A stretch of 64,000 nt of DNA from Streptomyces rishiriensis (GTDB lineage Bacteria > Actinomycetota > Actinomycetes > Streptomycetales > Streptomycetaceae). Shown piece by piece: positions 17,082 to 26,786 of this stretch (position 1 is the stretch's first letter; each line of letters opens with the position of its first letter). The translations under genes were made by a program, and so were the position numbers. A model generated the notes under the pieces. It was not told where the DNA came from. It ran no database searches and saw only the letters and a list, made by a program, of their open reading frames with translations. The stretch lies in assembly GCF_003112535.1 (NCBI RefSeq), contig NZ_BEWA01000021.1:1-64000 (forward strand), in the 5' to 3' direction.

Positions 17082-17861
17082 ATGCGCATCGCGACCTGGA
17101 ACGTGAACTCGATCACCGCCCGCCTGCCGAGGCTCCTGGCCTGGCTGGAGAGCAGCGGCACCGATGTGCTGTGCCTGCAGGAGGCCAAGGTCGCCGAGGA
17201 GCAGTTCCCGCTCGACCAGCTGCGCGAGCTGGGCTACGAGGCCGCGGTGCACGCCACCGGCCGGTGGAACGGCGTGGCGGTGATCTCCCGGGTGGGCGTC
17301 GAGGACGTCGTGAAGGGGCTGCCCGGCGACCCCGGCTTCGACGGCGCGCCGGAGCCCCGGGCGATCTCGGCGACCTGCGGTCCGGTCCGCGTCTGGTCGG
17401 TGTACGTGCCCAACGGCCGTGAGGTCGACCACCCGCACTACGCCTACAAGCTGCAGTGGTTCGAGGCGCTGAAGGCGGCCGTCGCCGGGGACGCGGCGGG
17501 CAGCCGCCCGTTCGCGGTGCTGGGCGACTACAACGTGGCCCCGACCGACGACGACGTCTACGACGTGGCGGCCTTCGAGGGCTCCACCCATGTCACGCCG
17601 GCCGAGCGGGCCGCGCTGGCGTCCCTGCGGGAGGCCGGCCTGTCGGACGTCGTCCCGCGCCCCCTGAAGTACGAGCACCCGTTCACCTACTGGGACTACC
17701 GCCAGCTCTGCTTCCCCAAGAACCGCGGCATGCGCATCGACCTGGTGTACGGCAACGAGCCGTTCGCCAAGGCGGTCGAGGACGCCTATGTGGACCGTGA
17801 GGAGCGCAAGGGCAAGGGCGCCTCGGACCACGCGCCGGTCGTCGTCGACCTGGACGTCTAG
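17082..17861 (+). CDS. xthA: exodeoxyribonuclease III / AP endonuclease
   Basis: A 259-residue endonuclease/exonuclease/phosphatase-fold enzyme starting MRIATWNVNSITARLPRLL. Expected active-site residues are visible: Asn in WNVNS, Glu in LCLQEAKV, Asp and Asn in VLGDYNVAPTDDDVYD, Asp in MRIDLVYGN, and the final Asp-His in GKGASDHAPVVVDLDV. It acts in base-excision repair, incising at abasic sites and degrading 3' ends. Length and start match the family. Confidence 0.92.
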   Translation: MRIATWNVNSITARLPRLLAWLESSGTDVLCLQEAKVAEEQFPLDQLRELGYEAAVHATGRWNGVAVISRVGVEDVVKGLPGDPGFDGAPEPRAISATCGPVRVWSVYVPNGREVDHPHYAYKLQWFEALKAAVAGDAAGSRPFAVLGDYNVAPTDDDVYDVAAFEGSTHVTPAERAALASLREAGLSDVVPRPLKYEHPFTYWDYRQLCFPKNRGMRIDLVYGNEPFAKAVEDAYVDREERKGKGASDHAPVVVDLDV

Positions 17862-17864
17862 GGC

Positions 17865-17930
17865 GTCGTCCGGATCACCCCACAGGGCTCGACAGGCCCC
17901 GCCGATGCCCTGCGACCTGACCCGGACGAC
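17865..17930. repeat. interrupted inverted repeat after xthA
   Basis: GTCGTCCGG at 17865-17873 and CCGGACGAC at 17922-17930 are exact inverted copies about 48 bases apart, right after the xthA stop. It may form a long-loop terminator or be part of a dispersed streptomycete repeat. Confidence 0.35.
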
Positions 17931-18055
17931 AGACGCTGGGCGACCGCGTCGGCCCGGCGTCCCGGCGCCGCGCGGCCTCCGGGTCGCGAGCCCGGGCCCG
18001 AGCTCGTGCAGCGCGCCTGTGGTGCGCATGACCGGGCCGGTGTCACGCTGGGTTC

Positions 18056-18475
18056 ATGAACATCCCTTTCCTGGGCAACAAGAGCAAGAAGCACCGGGCG
18101 GCGGTGCTGGCCGAGGACCCCGAGGGGATCGCCGAACTCCTCTCCGAATGCGAGGTGTTGCGCTCGCACGCGGCCCGGGAGGGGATCGGGCTCGACGACA
18201 GCGCCGAGTCGTTGGAGGCGCTGGACCAGCTCCCGCCGCGCTGGCGCGACGACGAGGAGAATCTGCCCTCGTTCGGCCATGACGCGGGGCTCTATCTGGG
18301 GACGGTCGTCGTGCGCACGGTGCCCGGCGCCGCGTGGGTGCTCAAGGCCGGCGGGGAGGCGGTCGTACGGCTGACGTCCGGGCGGGAGATCGACGTGGTC
18401 GCGGCGGGGTTCGAGTGGGCCTCGACGGGAACCCCCGAACTGTCCCGGCTGTACGCCGAGGTGGCCGAGCGCTGA
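18056..18475 (+). CDS. conserved hypothetical protein (DUF6278-like)
   Basis: A 139-residue protein starting MNIPFLGNKSKKHRAAVL. It has no signal peptide, membrane span or catalytic motif. The first half is acidic and helical (LAEDPEGIAELLSECEVL); the second half alternates beta-strand-like segments (LYLGTVVVRTVPGAAWVLKA, AVVRLTSGREIDVVAAGFEW). I associate it with the streptomycete DUF6278 group from memory. It stands alone between xthA and the ABC ATPase gene, with about 190 bases upstream for its own promoter. Confidence 0.7.
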   Translation: MNIPFLGNKSKKHRAAVLAEDPEGIAELLSECEVLRSHAAREGIGLDDSAESLEALDQLPPRWRDDEENLPSFGHDAGLYLGTVVVRTVPGAAWVLKAGGEAVVRLTSGREIDVVAAGFEWASTGTPELSRLYAEVAER

Positions 18476-18512
18476 GCCGCACGCGGAATGACTTCCATGA
18501 CTGCGGTAAATA

Positions 18513-18525
18513 CGGCTAATAGCCG
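18513..18525. promoter_or_regulatory. candidate operator upstream of the ABC ATPase gene
   Basis: CGGCTA-A-TAGCCG is a perfect 6-1-6 dyad about 90 bases before the ATPase start, followed by AAAAATG. It sits in the only unusually AT-rich patch of this region, as expected for a promoter/operator. Confidence 0.4.
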
Positions 18526-18610
18526 AAAAATGCGTGTCGCTTCTTCACCTGGTCCTTATGTGGATAGTTTGCGGCGACCACGACACAGCTGAGAGTGAGT
18601 AGGGCTGCGC

Positions 18611-19354
<744 letters not shown>

Positions 19355-19405
19355 ACCCGGACGGCGGCAGCCACGGGGCGCGCCCGCCCCGGCAGCGGCC
19401 GGAGA

Positions 19406-20974
19406 TCACTGCTCGCGCAGCGGGACCGACACGTACGACGGGTCGTTCGCCGGCGAGGAGAAGGTCAGCCGTGCGCCGGACGGGTTGTGCTCCATGTACA
19501 GCGGGTCGACCGTGTCGACGACCAGGGCGAGCCGGTGCCCTGCCGGGACGTCGTAGGCCGTGGAGAACATCTCCAGGTCGAGACCGAACGGCCGGCCGGG
19601 CGTGCGCCCGTGGAAGGTGTACGGCGCGTTGTCGACCAGCTTGCCGAGGCCGAGCGGCCCCACGTCGTACAGGTAGGCGACGAGGGTGCCGCTCTCCTCG
19701 GTCGGGGTGACGGTGGTGTGCAACGTCGCGGCCCCCCGCACCCGTTGGGCCGTGGCGTACTTCTGCGACTGCCACACCGCGGCCCAGCGGCGGGGGAGCA
19801 GGGGGATCGAGGCGACCGGAGGCAGTTGGGCGACCTGGTCGAGGATGCTGGACAGGAAGACGATCCCGCCGTCCGCGCCGGAGTCCACGTTCGTGTGGAG
19901 GGTGGTGTCGCCGCCAAGGGCGATCCTGCTGCGCGTCGCGCCCACCGACTTCCAGTCCGGGTACCCCTCGTATCCGCCACCCGTACGGGACTTGAGCCGC
20001 ACGGGCGCCTCGCGGTCGACGCCGTTGTCCTCGCCCTTGAGGTAGTGGTCGAACCAGCGCTCGGTGTCCGTCCACACGTCGTTGGGCAGCCCGAACAGGC
20101 CGGTGATCTCGGCGGTCGCATGGTCGCCGGGGCGGAACTCCAGCCGTTTCGGGCCGGTCAGCTGCTCGTAGAAGGCGGCGGACTGGCGGGGCGGGAAGAT
20201 GGTGTCGCCCCAGGAGCCGGCCATCAGCACCGCCGCGCCGTTGCGGTTGAGCTGGTCCGCATAGGTCGCGGGGGAACGTTTCTTCCCCCAGGCGACGAGG
20301 TCCTTCTCCTTCGTCAGGTCGCCGGAGTAGAAGGCCGAGAAGACCTCCCGGGACTCGGCGCTCTGCCGCCCGGCGACCGTGCCCACGGTGTCGAGCACGG
20401 CGGCGGCCTGGAGGTGCTGGGTGCGGCCCGAGTAGATCGAGTCGATGAGGTCGCCCCAGCCGCTGAGCGAGGCGACGGCCCGCACGCGCGGGTCGTGGGC
20501 GGCCGCCAGCAGGCTGATCCCGGCGCCGTAGGAGACGCCCGCCATGCCGATGTGCCGGACGTCGGCGGGGGTGTGGGCGAGGGCCCAGTCGACGACCTTG
20601 GAGGCGTCGGCCACATCGCGCGGGCCCGCCACGTCGATCTCCCCGCCGGACTGCCAGAAGCCCCGCACGTTGTAACTGAGCACCACATAGCCCGAGTCGG
20701 CGAGCCGCTGCGCCTGGGCGAGGTACTCGACCTGGGGGAAGCCCCAGCTCGTCGGCAGTACGACGAGCGGGTAGCGGCGGGCGCCGTCGGCCCCGGTCGG
20801 GGTGACGACGTTCGCCTTGAGGACGGTGCCGCCGTCCCCGGCGATGTCGACGTAGCGCACGTCGTTCGCGGCGGCGTGGGCCGCGGGCGCCAGGCCCAGG
20901 ATCCCGCCGGCGATCAGGGAGGCCGAGACGGCGCCCGCGGCGGTCGTGCGCAGAGCCCTGCGGTGCTGTCCCAC
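19406..20974 (-). CDS. secreted CocE/S15-family alpha/beta hydrolase
   Basis: A 522-residue hydrolase. The N-terminus MGQHRRALRTTAAG plus a hydrophobic stretch ending AAHAA is a signal peptide (twin arginines but no full Tat consensus). The alpha/beta-hydrolase core includes LVVLPTSWGFPQVEY, the nucleophile elbow AGVSYGAGISLL (Ser about 148), DTIFPPRQS and GDHATAEI, the latter two probably carrying the catalytic Asp and His. A C-terminal jelly-roll (X-Pro dipeptidyl-peptidase C-like; LVAYLYDVGPLG, RLALVVDTVDP) completes the CocE/NonD architecture. Substrate unknown: peptide or ester. GTG at 20974 follows GAGGAG. A cluster of GTTACC-type repeats lies just upstream. Confidence 0.85.
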   Translation of the reverse strand: MGQHRRALRTTAAGAVSASLIAGGILGLAPAAHAAANDVRYVDIAGDGGTVLKANVVTPTGADGARRYPLVVLPTSWGFPQVEYLAQAQRLADSGYVVLSYNVRGFWQSGGEIDVAGPRDVADASKVVDWALAHTPADVRHIGMAGVSYGAGISLLAAAHDPRVRAVASLSGWGDLIDSIYSGRTQHLQAAAVLDTVGTVAGRQSAESREVFSAFYSGDLTKEKDLVAWGKKRSPATYADQLNRNGAAVLMAGSWGDTIFPPRQSAAFYEQLTGPKRLEFRPGDHATAEITGLFGLPNDVWTDTERWFDHYLKGEDNGVDREAPVRLKSRTGGGYEGYPDWKSVGATRSRIALGGDTTLHTNVDSGADGGIVFLSSILDQVAQLPPVASIPLLPRRWAAVWQSQKYATAQRVRGAATLHTTVTPTEESGTLVAYLYDVGPLGLGKLVDNAPYTFHGRTPGRPFGLDLEMFSTAYDVPAGHRLALVVDTVDPLYMEHNPSGARLTFSSPANDPSYVSVPLREQ

Positions 20975-21014
20975 GATTCACTCCTCAACTTCCCGCGTTG
21001 CAAAGTGACCCGAC

Positions 21015-21068
21015 GGTAACCGCATCTCGTACCGGAGGTAACCCGCCAGTAAGTTACGTGGCGGTAAC
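21015..21068 (-). promoter_or_regulatory. cluster of GTTACC repeats upstream of the secreted hydrolase
   Basis: GGTAAC (GTTACC on the minus strand) occurs at 21015-21020, 21037-21042 and 21063-21068, with a GTAA-G-TTAC dyad at 21049-21057. The arrangement sits in the 79-base gap before the hydrolase and resembles a multi-site operator, for example of a TetR-type repressor. The regulator is not identifiable here. Confidence 0.4.
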
Positions 21069-21800
21069 AATTGGTGGGTCCGGCAGGGGCGCCTGGGCCT
21101 GTCCTGTCACGTCGGCGACGAGTTCGACGACGTCAGGGCCGTAAGCCTGGGAGTTGACGACCTTCAGCAGCAGGACGAAGGAGTTGTCGCCGTGTTTGCG
21201 CGCCAGCCGCTCGTGGTGGCGGGCGAGGTAGCGGGTAGCCGCCTGGTTGGTGATCGCGCGCTGCCCGCAGAAGAGGAACACCGGCCGCTCCCCGCGGCGC
21301 CGGCCCATGGTCAGCCGGGCCAGCAGCACGTACTCGGTGATGCCCGCCTCGACCCGGTAGTGCTCGCCGCCGATCTGGAAGGCCCCGCGGTCCGGCCCGG
21401 GCTCGGCGTCGGCGTTCACCCGCACGCCCGGCAGCAGGGAGGAGAGATGCGCTGCCATTCGGCGGTTCGAAGACGGTCCTCCGACGCAGAACTCCGTGCG
21501 GTCCCCGAAGCCCTGACGGGCCGTGTCATGACCGACGACCTGGGCGTGGGCGTTGCAGTCCTTGATAAGTGCGGAGAGCTCCAGCAGGGCGAACACGTCG
21601 TTGCGCATCACTGACAGCTCGGCGCCGCCCGCCTCCCGGTTCACCACGAGCAGTGATTCGGAGTTGTCCGGCAGCCCGAAGAACGCCTGCTTGCGCCGCA
21701 GTTTCCGCCTCCAGAGATAGGTCCGGGCCAGCCAGCCGAGCGCGGCACTGACACCCGCGGCTATCACGCCCAGGACGATGTTGCGCACGTCGTCGTTCAT
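21054..21800 (-). CDS. single-span membrane protein of unknown function
   Basis: A 248-residue protein starting MNDDVRNIVLGVIAAGVSAA at 21800. A longer upstream frame exists but the Met directly before the membrane span is the natural start. One N-terminal transmembrane helix (about residues 8-28) ends in a basic stop-transfer run (RRKLRRKQ). The soluble part, about 215 residues, contains LLVVNREAGGAELSVMRNDVFAL, FCVGGPSSNRRMAAHLSSLLP and VFLFCGQRAITNQAATRYLA. The alternation of strands and helices with a GGPSSN turn looks like a nucleotide- or ligand-binding alpha/beta fold, but I do not recognise a family. The positive-inside rule places the large domain in the cytoplasm. Confidence 0.75.
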   Translation of the reverse strand: MNDDVRNIVLGVIAAGVSAALGWLARTYLWRRKLRRKQAFFGLPDNSESLLVVNREAGGAELSVMRNDVFALLELSALIKDCNAHAQVVGHDTARQGFGDRTEFCVGGPSSNRRMAAHLSSLLPGVRVNADAEPGPDRGAFQIGGEHYRVEAGITEYVLLARLTMGRRRGERPVFLFCGQRAITNQAATRYLARHHERLARKHGDNSFVLLLKVVNSQAYGPDVVELVADVTGQAQAPLPDPPIVTAT

Positions 21801-21943
21801 GGGCGCGCATGCTAGCGGGCGAGCCCGCCCGAGACGTACCCGTGTTCGAGGTGTGGCAGTCGTATGACAGTGCCCCGAAGGAGTCTGTCGGGACCCGTCG
21901 AATGTGGTTACGCTGCGCGGACGGTCCCGCACTGGAGGTACGG

Positions 21944-23770
21944 ATGCGTCGCCCTGTCGCGCGGAAGCTGTCGGTCCTGGCGGTCTCGGCCGCCGTGGTC
22001 ACGTTGGGGGCCGCGGCGCCGCCCCCGGCCGCGCCACCCGCCGCACACCGGACGGCAGTCGGGAAGACGCCCGTCGCCGTCGGCTACGGCGGCGCGGTGG
22101 CCAGCGTCGACGCGGACGCCACGGCCGCCGGCATCGAGGTGCTGAGGAAGGGCGGCAACGCCGTCGACGCGGCCGTCGCCACCGCCGCGGCCCTCGGCGT
22201 CACCGAGCCCTACTCCTCCGGCGTCGGCGGAGGCGGCTACTTCGTCTACTACGACGCCAAGTCCCGTACGGTGCACACCATCGACGGCCGCGAGACCGCC
22301 CCGCTGACCGCGGACTCCAATCTCTTCCTGGAGAACGGCAAACCGCTCGCCTTCGCGGACGCCGTCACCAGCGGCCTCGGCGTCGGCACCCCGGGAACGC
22401 CCGCCACCTGGGCGACGGCGCTGAGCCGGTGGGGCAGCGAACGGCTCGGCACGGTCCTGCGGCCCGCCGAGCGCATCGCTCGCGACGGCTTCACCGTCGA
22501 CGCCACCTTCCGCTCCCAGACCGCCGCCAACGAGACCCGCTTCCGCGCCTTCCCGGACACGGCGAAGCTGTTCCTGCCCGGCGGCCAACTGCCGGTCGTC
22601 GGCTCGACGTTCAAGAACCCCGATCTGGCCCGCACCTACAAGGAGCTGGGCGACCGCGGCGTCGACGCGATCTACCGCGGCGACCTCGGCGAGGACATCG
22701 TCTCCACGGTGAACCACCCGCCCGTGGACCCGGCCTCGGGCTGGAACGCGCGGCCCGGCGCGCTGTCCGCGAAGGACCTCGCCGCCTACCGCGCCAAGCT
22801 CCAGGCGCCCACGAAGACCTCGTACCGCGGCCTCGGCGTCTACTCCATCGCCCCCTCGTCCTCGGGCGGCACCACGGTCGGCGAGGCCCTCAACATCCTG
22901 GAGCGCACGAACCTGGCGAAGGCGAGCGAGACGCAGTACCTGCACCGCTACATCGAGGCCAGCCGCATCGCGTTCGCCGACCGCGGCCGCTGGGTCGGCG
23001 ACCCCGCCTTCGAGGACGTCCCCACCCGGCAGTTGCTGTCGCAGAAGTACGCCGACTCGCGCGCCTGCCTCATCAAGGACGACGCGGTGCTCACCAGCCC
23101 GCTCGCGCCCGGCGACCCGCGCCACCCGGCGCCCTGCGGCGCCGGCGGCACGGCGGCGCCCACGACCTACGAGGGCGAGAACACCACCCACCTCACCGTC
23201 GCCGACAAGTGGGGCGACGTCGTCTCCTACACCCTCACCATCGAGCAGACCGGCGGCAGCGGCATCACCGTGCCCGGCCGCGGCTTCCTGCTCAACAACG
23301 AGCTGACGGACTTCTCCTTCGCCCCGGCCAACCCGGCCGTCCACGACCCGAACCTGCCCGGCCCGGGCAAGCGGCCGCGCTCGTCGATCTCGCCGACCAT
23401 CGTGCTGGACCGGCACGGCAAGCCGGTGGTGGCGCTCGGCTCGCCCGGCGGCGCGACCATCATCACCACCGTGCTGCAGACCCTGACCGAGTTCCTCGAC
23501 CGCGGGCTGCCGCTCGTCGACGCGATCGCCGCGCCGCGCGCCAGCCAGCGCAACGCCGCCCAGACGGAACTGGAGCCCGCGCTCTACGACGACACCAGCC
23601 CGCAGGGACTGCGGGCGCGGTTGGAGGCCATCGGGCACTCCTTCAAGCTGAACCCGGAGATCGGCGCGGCCACCGGCGTGCAGCGGCTGCCCGACGGCAA
23701 GTGGCTGGCCGCCGCCGAGACCGTACGACGCGGCGGCGGTTCGGCCCAGGTGGTCCGTCCGGCGCCGTAG
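21944..23770 (+). CDS. ggt: secreted gamma-glutamyltransferase
   Basis: A 608-residue GGT precursor of the Ntn-hydrolase fold. Signal peptide MRRPVARKLSVLAVSAAVVT with a cleavage region near AAHRTA. GGT landmarks: GGNAVDAAVATAAALGVTEP, SSGVGGGGYFVYYD, and the autoprocessing site GENTTHLTV, where Thr414 becomes the N-terminal nucleophile of the small subunit. RPRSSISPTIV and LGSPGGATI are conserved small-subunit motifs. It transfers or hydrolyses gamma-glutamyl groups of glutathione-like or poly-glutamyl compounds outside the cell. ATG 21944 has a good GGAGG. It is divergent from the membrane-protein gene, sharing a 143-base intergenic region. Confidence 0.92.
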   Translation: MRRPVARKLSVLAVSAAVVTLGAAAPPPAAPPAAHRTAVGKTPVAVGYGGAVASVDADATAAGIEVLRKGGNAVDAAVATAAALGVTEPYSSGVGGGGYFVYYDAKSRTVHTIDGRETAPLTADSNLFLENGKPLAFADAVTSGLGVGTPGTPATWATALSRWGSERLGTVLRPAERIARDGFTVDATFRSQTAANETRFRAFPDTAKLFLPGGQLPVVGSTFKNPDLARTYKELGDRGVDAIYRGDLGEDIVSTVNHPPVDPASGWNARPGALSAKDLAAYRAKLQAPTKTSYRGLGVYSIAPSSSGGTTVGEALNILERTNLAKASETQYLHRYIEASRIAFADRGRWVGDPAFEDVPTRQLLSQKYADSRACLIKDDAVLTSPLAPGDPRHPAPCGAGGTAAPTTYEGENTTHLTVADKWGDVVSYTLTIEQTGGSGITVPGRGFLLNNELTDFSFAPANPAVHDPNLPGPGKRPRSSISPTIVLDRHGKPVVALGSPGGATIITTVLQTLTEFLDRGLPLVDAIAAPRASQRNAAQTELEPALYDDTSPQGLRARLEAIGHSFKLNPEIGAATGVQRLPDGKWLAAAETVRRGGGSAQVVRPAP

Positions 23771-23773
23771 CGC

Positions 23774-26332
23774 TCAGAGTTCGGCGGCGGGGACGGGCGG
23801 TTGCGTGCGGAACGCGAGCTGCCCGTCCTCGACGTCCACCGTGACCCGGTCGCCCTCCGCGACCCGCCCGTCGAGCAGCAGCCGCGAGAGCCGGTTGTCG
23901 ACCTCGCGCTGGATCGTGCGGCGCAACGGCCGGGCCCCGTACTCGGGTTGGTAGCCGCGCCCGGCGAGCCAGTCGACGGCCGTGTCGGTGAACTCGGCCG
24001 TGATGCCCCGCGCCTGCACCAGCCGGCGCGTCCTGTCCAGCAACAGGTCGGTGATCCGGCGCAGTTGCTCGCTCGTGAGCTGCCGGAACACGACGATCTC
24101 GTCGATCCGGTTGAGGAACTCCGGTCGGAAGTGCTCGCGCAGCGGCCGCAGGATCTGCTCGCGGCGCGCCTCCTCGTCGGCGTCCGCGCCGCCCGGCCCG
24201 AAGCCGATTCCCGCGCCGCGCCGGGTGATCGCCTCCGAGCCCAGGTTGCTGGTCATGACGATGACGGTGTTGGTGAAGTCCACGGTGCGGCCCTGCGAGT
24301 CGGTGAGCCGGCCGTCGTCGAGGACCTGCAGCAGGATGTTGAAGACGTCGGGGTGGGCCTTCTCGACCTCGTCCAGCAGGAGCAGCGCGTACGGGTGGCG
24401 GCGGACGACCTCGGTCAGCTGTCCGGCCTCCTCGTGACCGACGTAGCCGGGCGGGGCGCCCACCAGGCGGCTGACGGTGTGCCGTTCCTGGTACTCGCTC
24501 ATGTCGAGGCGGACCATGCGCTCCTCGCTGCCGAAGAGGGACTCGGCGAGCGCACGGGCCAGTTCGGTCTTGCCGACGCCGGTCGGGCCGAGGAACAGGA
24601 AGCTGCCGATCGGCCGGTCCGGGCTGGCGAGCCCGGCGCGCGAGCGCAGCACCGCGTCCGCGACGACCCGCACGGCCTCCTCCTGGCCGACGACCCGCTC
24701 GTGCAGGTGCTCCTCCAGACCGAGCAGCCGGTCCTTCTCCTCCTGCGTCAGGCTCGCGACGGGGATGCCGGTCTGCCGGGACACGACTTCGGCGATCGCC
24801 TCCGCGGTGACCTCCAGATCCCGGCCCTCGTCGACCGTGACCTCGCCGCTCGCCTGCGCGATGCGCTCCTTCAGCTCCACGATGCGGTCGCGCAGCCGGG
24901 TGGCCTCCTCGTACTGTTCGTCCGCGGCCGCCTGGTCCTTGTCACGGGCGAGCTGCTCCACCTCGCGCTCCATGGCCCGCACGTCGGTGTCCTTCGTGCG
25001 CGCGCCGAGCCGCACCCGGGCGCCCGCCTGGTCGATCAGGTCGATGGCCTTGTCGGGCAGGCGGCGGTCGGTGAGATAGCGGTCGGACAGCTGCACCGCC
25101 GCGTCGAGCGCGCCGTCGGTGTAGCGGACCTGGTGGTGGGCCTCGTAACGGTCGCGCAGCCCGCGCAGGATCTCCAGCGCGTCCGCGACGGACGGCTCCG
25201 GCACGAGGATCGGCTGGAAGCGGCGGGCGAGCGCCGCGTCCTTCTCGATCCGCCGGTACTCCTCCAGCGTCGTCGCGCCCACGATGTGCAGTTCGCCGCG
25301 GGCCAGCGCCGGCTTGAGGATGTTGCCGGCGTCCATCGAGCCGCCCTCGCCGCCTCCGCCCGCGCCGACGACCGTGTGCAGCTCGTCGATGAAGACGATC
25401 AGCCGGTCGGAGTGGGCGCGGATCTCGTCGACGATGGTGTTCAGCCGCTCCTCGAAGTCGCCGCGGAAGCGGGTGCCCGCGACCACGCCGGTCAGGTCCA
25501 GGGCGACCACCCGCCTGTCGAGGAGGACGTCGGGCACGTCCCCTTCCGTGATCCGCTGGGCCAGCCCCTCCACGACGGCGGTCTTGCCGACGCCCGCGTC
25601 GCCGATGAGCACCGGGTTGTTCTTGCCGCGCCGCGAGAGGACCTCGATGGTCTGTTCGATCTCGTCGTCGCGGCCGATCACCGGGTCGATCCGGCCCTGA
25701 CCGGCCAGTTCGGTGAGATCGCGCCCGTATCTGTCCAGGGTGGGCGTGCCGGTCGCCTGCTGACGGTCCGCGGCACGGGCCGCGGCCGCGGTGTCCGGGG
25801 GCTCGGGCGGCATACCCGTGGAGGCGAAGCGGGCCGCGTTGAGGATGTGCCCGGCCGCGGAGTCCGGGTTCGAGGCCAGGGCGCTGAGCACGTGCTCCGG
25901 GCCGATGTGCCCCGAGCCCCTGGAGCGGGCCAGGTCGTGCGCGTCCAGCAGGGCGCGTTTGGCGGCCGGGGTCAGCGACAGCGAGGTGGGCGGCGGCGCC
26001 TCGCCCGGCGGGTGCTGGGCCGGGCCCGACCGCTCGTCGATCTCCGTCGCCAGCGAGTCGGGGTCGGCGCCGGCCCGGCTGAGCAGGCTGCGGGTCGGCT
26101 CCGCCGTCAGGGCCGCGCGCAGCAGGTGTTCGGTGTCGAGGTCCCTGCTGCCGTGCTCGGCGGCGTACCGGGCCGCGCCGCTGACGAGGTCTCTCGCGGG
26201 CTGGCTGAGGAGCCGGCCGATGTTGATCTGACGGGGGCCGGGGCGGGGCCCGCCGAAGAAGCGGGCCAGGAACTCGCCGTAGGGGTCTCCGTAGTCGCCG
26301 TAGCCCTCCGGGCCGGTGAAGCCGTTGGTCAT
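23774..26332 (-). CDS. ClpC-type AAA+ chaperone/protease ATPase
   Basis: About 852 residues from the ATG at 26332 (an alternative ATG lies at 26347). Architecture: a Gly/Pro-rich N-terminus (FLARFFGGPRPGPRQ), a double Clp N-domain (about 35-175), AAA-1 with Walker A GDAGVGKT and Walker B VFIDELHTV, a middle region with a UVR-like coiled coil (EQYEEATRLRDRIVELKERI), and AAA-2 with GPTGVGKT and LLLDEVEKAHPD. After AAA-2 a GIGFG stretch resembles the [LIVMP]-G-F loop that docks ClpP, arguing for a ClpC-like protease partner rather than a ClpB disaggregase. No HAIR or CIRCE heat-shock operator is seen upstream. The stop lies 3 bases from the convergent ggt stop. Confidence 0.88.
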   Translation of the reverse strand: MTNGFTGPEGYGDYGDPYGEFLARFFGGPRPGPRQINIGRLLSQPARDLVSGAARYAAEHGSRDLDTEHLLRAALTAEPTRSLLSRAGADPDSLATEIDERSGPAQHPPGEAPPPTSLSLTPAAKRALLDAHDLARSRGSGHIGPEHVLSALASNPDSAAGHILNAARFASTGMPPEPPDTAAAARAADRQQATGTPTLDRYGRDLTELAGQGRIDPVIGRDDEIEQTIEVLSRRGKNNPVLIGDAGVGKTAVVEGLAQRITEGDVPDVLLDRRVVALDLTGVVAGTRFRGDFEERLNTIVDEIRAHSDRLIVFIDELHTVVGAGGGGEGGSMDAGNILKPALARGELHIVGATTLEEYRRIEKDAALARRFQPILVPEPSVADALEILRGLRDRYEAHHQVRYTDGALDAAVQLSDRYLTDRRLPDKAIDLIDQAGARVRLGARTKDTDVRAMEREVEQLARDKDQAAADEQYEEATRLRDRIVELKERIAQASGEVTVDEGRDLEVTAEAIAEVVSRQTGIPVASLTQEEKDRLLGLEEHLHERVVGQEEAVRVVADAVLRSRAGLASPDRPIGSFLFLGPTGVGKTELARALAESLFGSEERMVRLDMSEYQERHTVSRLVGAPPGYVGHEEAGQLTEVVRRHPYALLLLDEVEKAHPDVFNILLQVLDDGRLTDSQGRTVDFTNTVIVMTSNLGSEAITRRGAGIGFGPGGADADEEARREQILRPLREHFRPEFLNRIDEIVVFRQLTSEQLRRITDLLLDRTRRLVQARGITAEFTDTAVDWLAGRGYQPEYGARPLRRTIQREVDNRLSRLLLDGRVAEGDRVTVDVEDGQLAFRTQPPVPAAEL

Positions 26333-26347
26333 GGCGTTCCGTTCCAT

Positions 26348-26786
26348 GGACGTGCGATGCGGTGCCGGCGCCCTCGGCTGGGGCGGTCACACCCACCCAC
26401 CTTCGCACGGTCGCCCACCATGGGCATGCGCAGGAACGTCCGTGGAGCGGGGGGCCGCACACGGTGGGCCGCCCCGGCCCGTCCGAGGCGTCCCAGGCCC
26501 CCGCAGCGACAGCGACCGCAGTGCGATCCCGCGCCGCCCCGGCGGCCAGGCCTGCCGGGGCAGGCCTGCGCCGGCAGGCCGGACCTGGCGGGCCGGACCT
26601 GGCGGGCCTCGCCTCGGTCGGTGTGCCGCGGCGGGCCCGCCCTGACCCCGCTGCCGCAAGGCCCGCCCCGGCCGGCCTGCCCGTGACGCCCCGCCCCGGC
26701 GGGGCGTCGCAGGCCTCCCCGGCGGGTTCCGGCGGGCCCCCGGCGGGCTCCGGCCGTCTCCGTCTGCCCCGCCTGTTCCCTTCTTC
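26348..26786. other. GC-rich intergenic region between the clpC-like gene and map
   Basis: About 440 bases with no supportable gene, holding the clpC-like promoter and the map 3' flank. It is extremely GC-rich and made of short reiterations of GGCCGG/CCTGCC. The clearest is a 14-base unit GGACCTGGCGGGCC repeated twice in tandem at 26581-26608. No HAIR or CIRCE operator was seen. Confidence 0.5.

Noticed and set aside
23801..26686. 961-codon open frame on the plus strand opposite the clpC-like gene
   Set aside because: It is antisense to a gene with all AAA+ motifs. Long antisense frames are expected at this GC content, and its translation is low-complexity without any motif.
26348..26786. 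HAIR or CIRCE heat-shock operator upstream of the clpC-like gene
   Set aside because: No sequence resembling either inverted repeat was found in the GC-rich gap.
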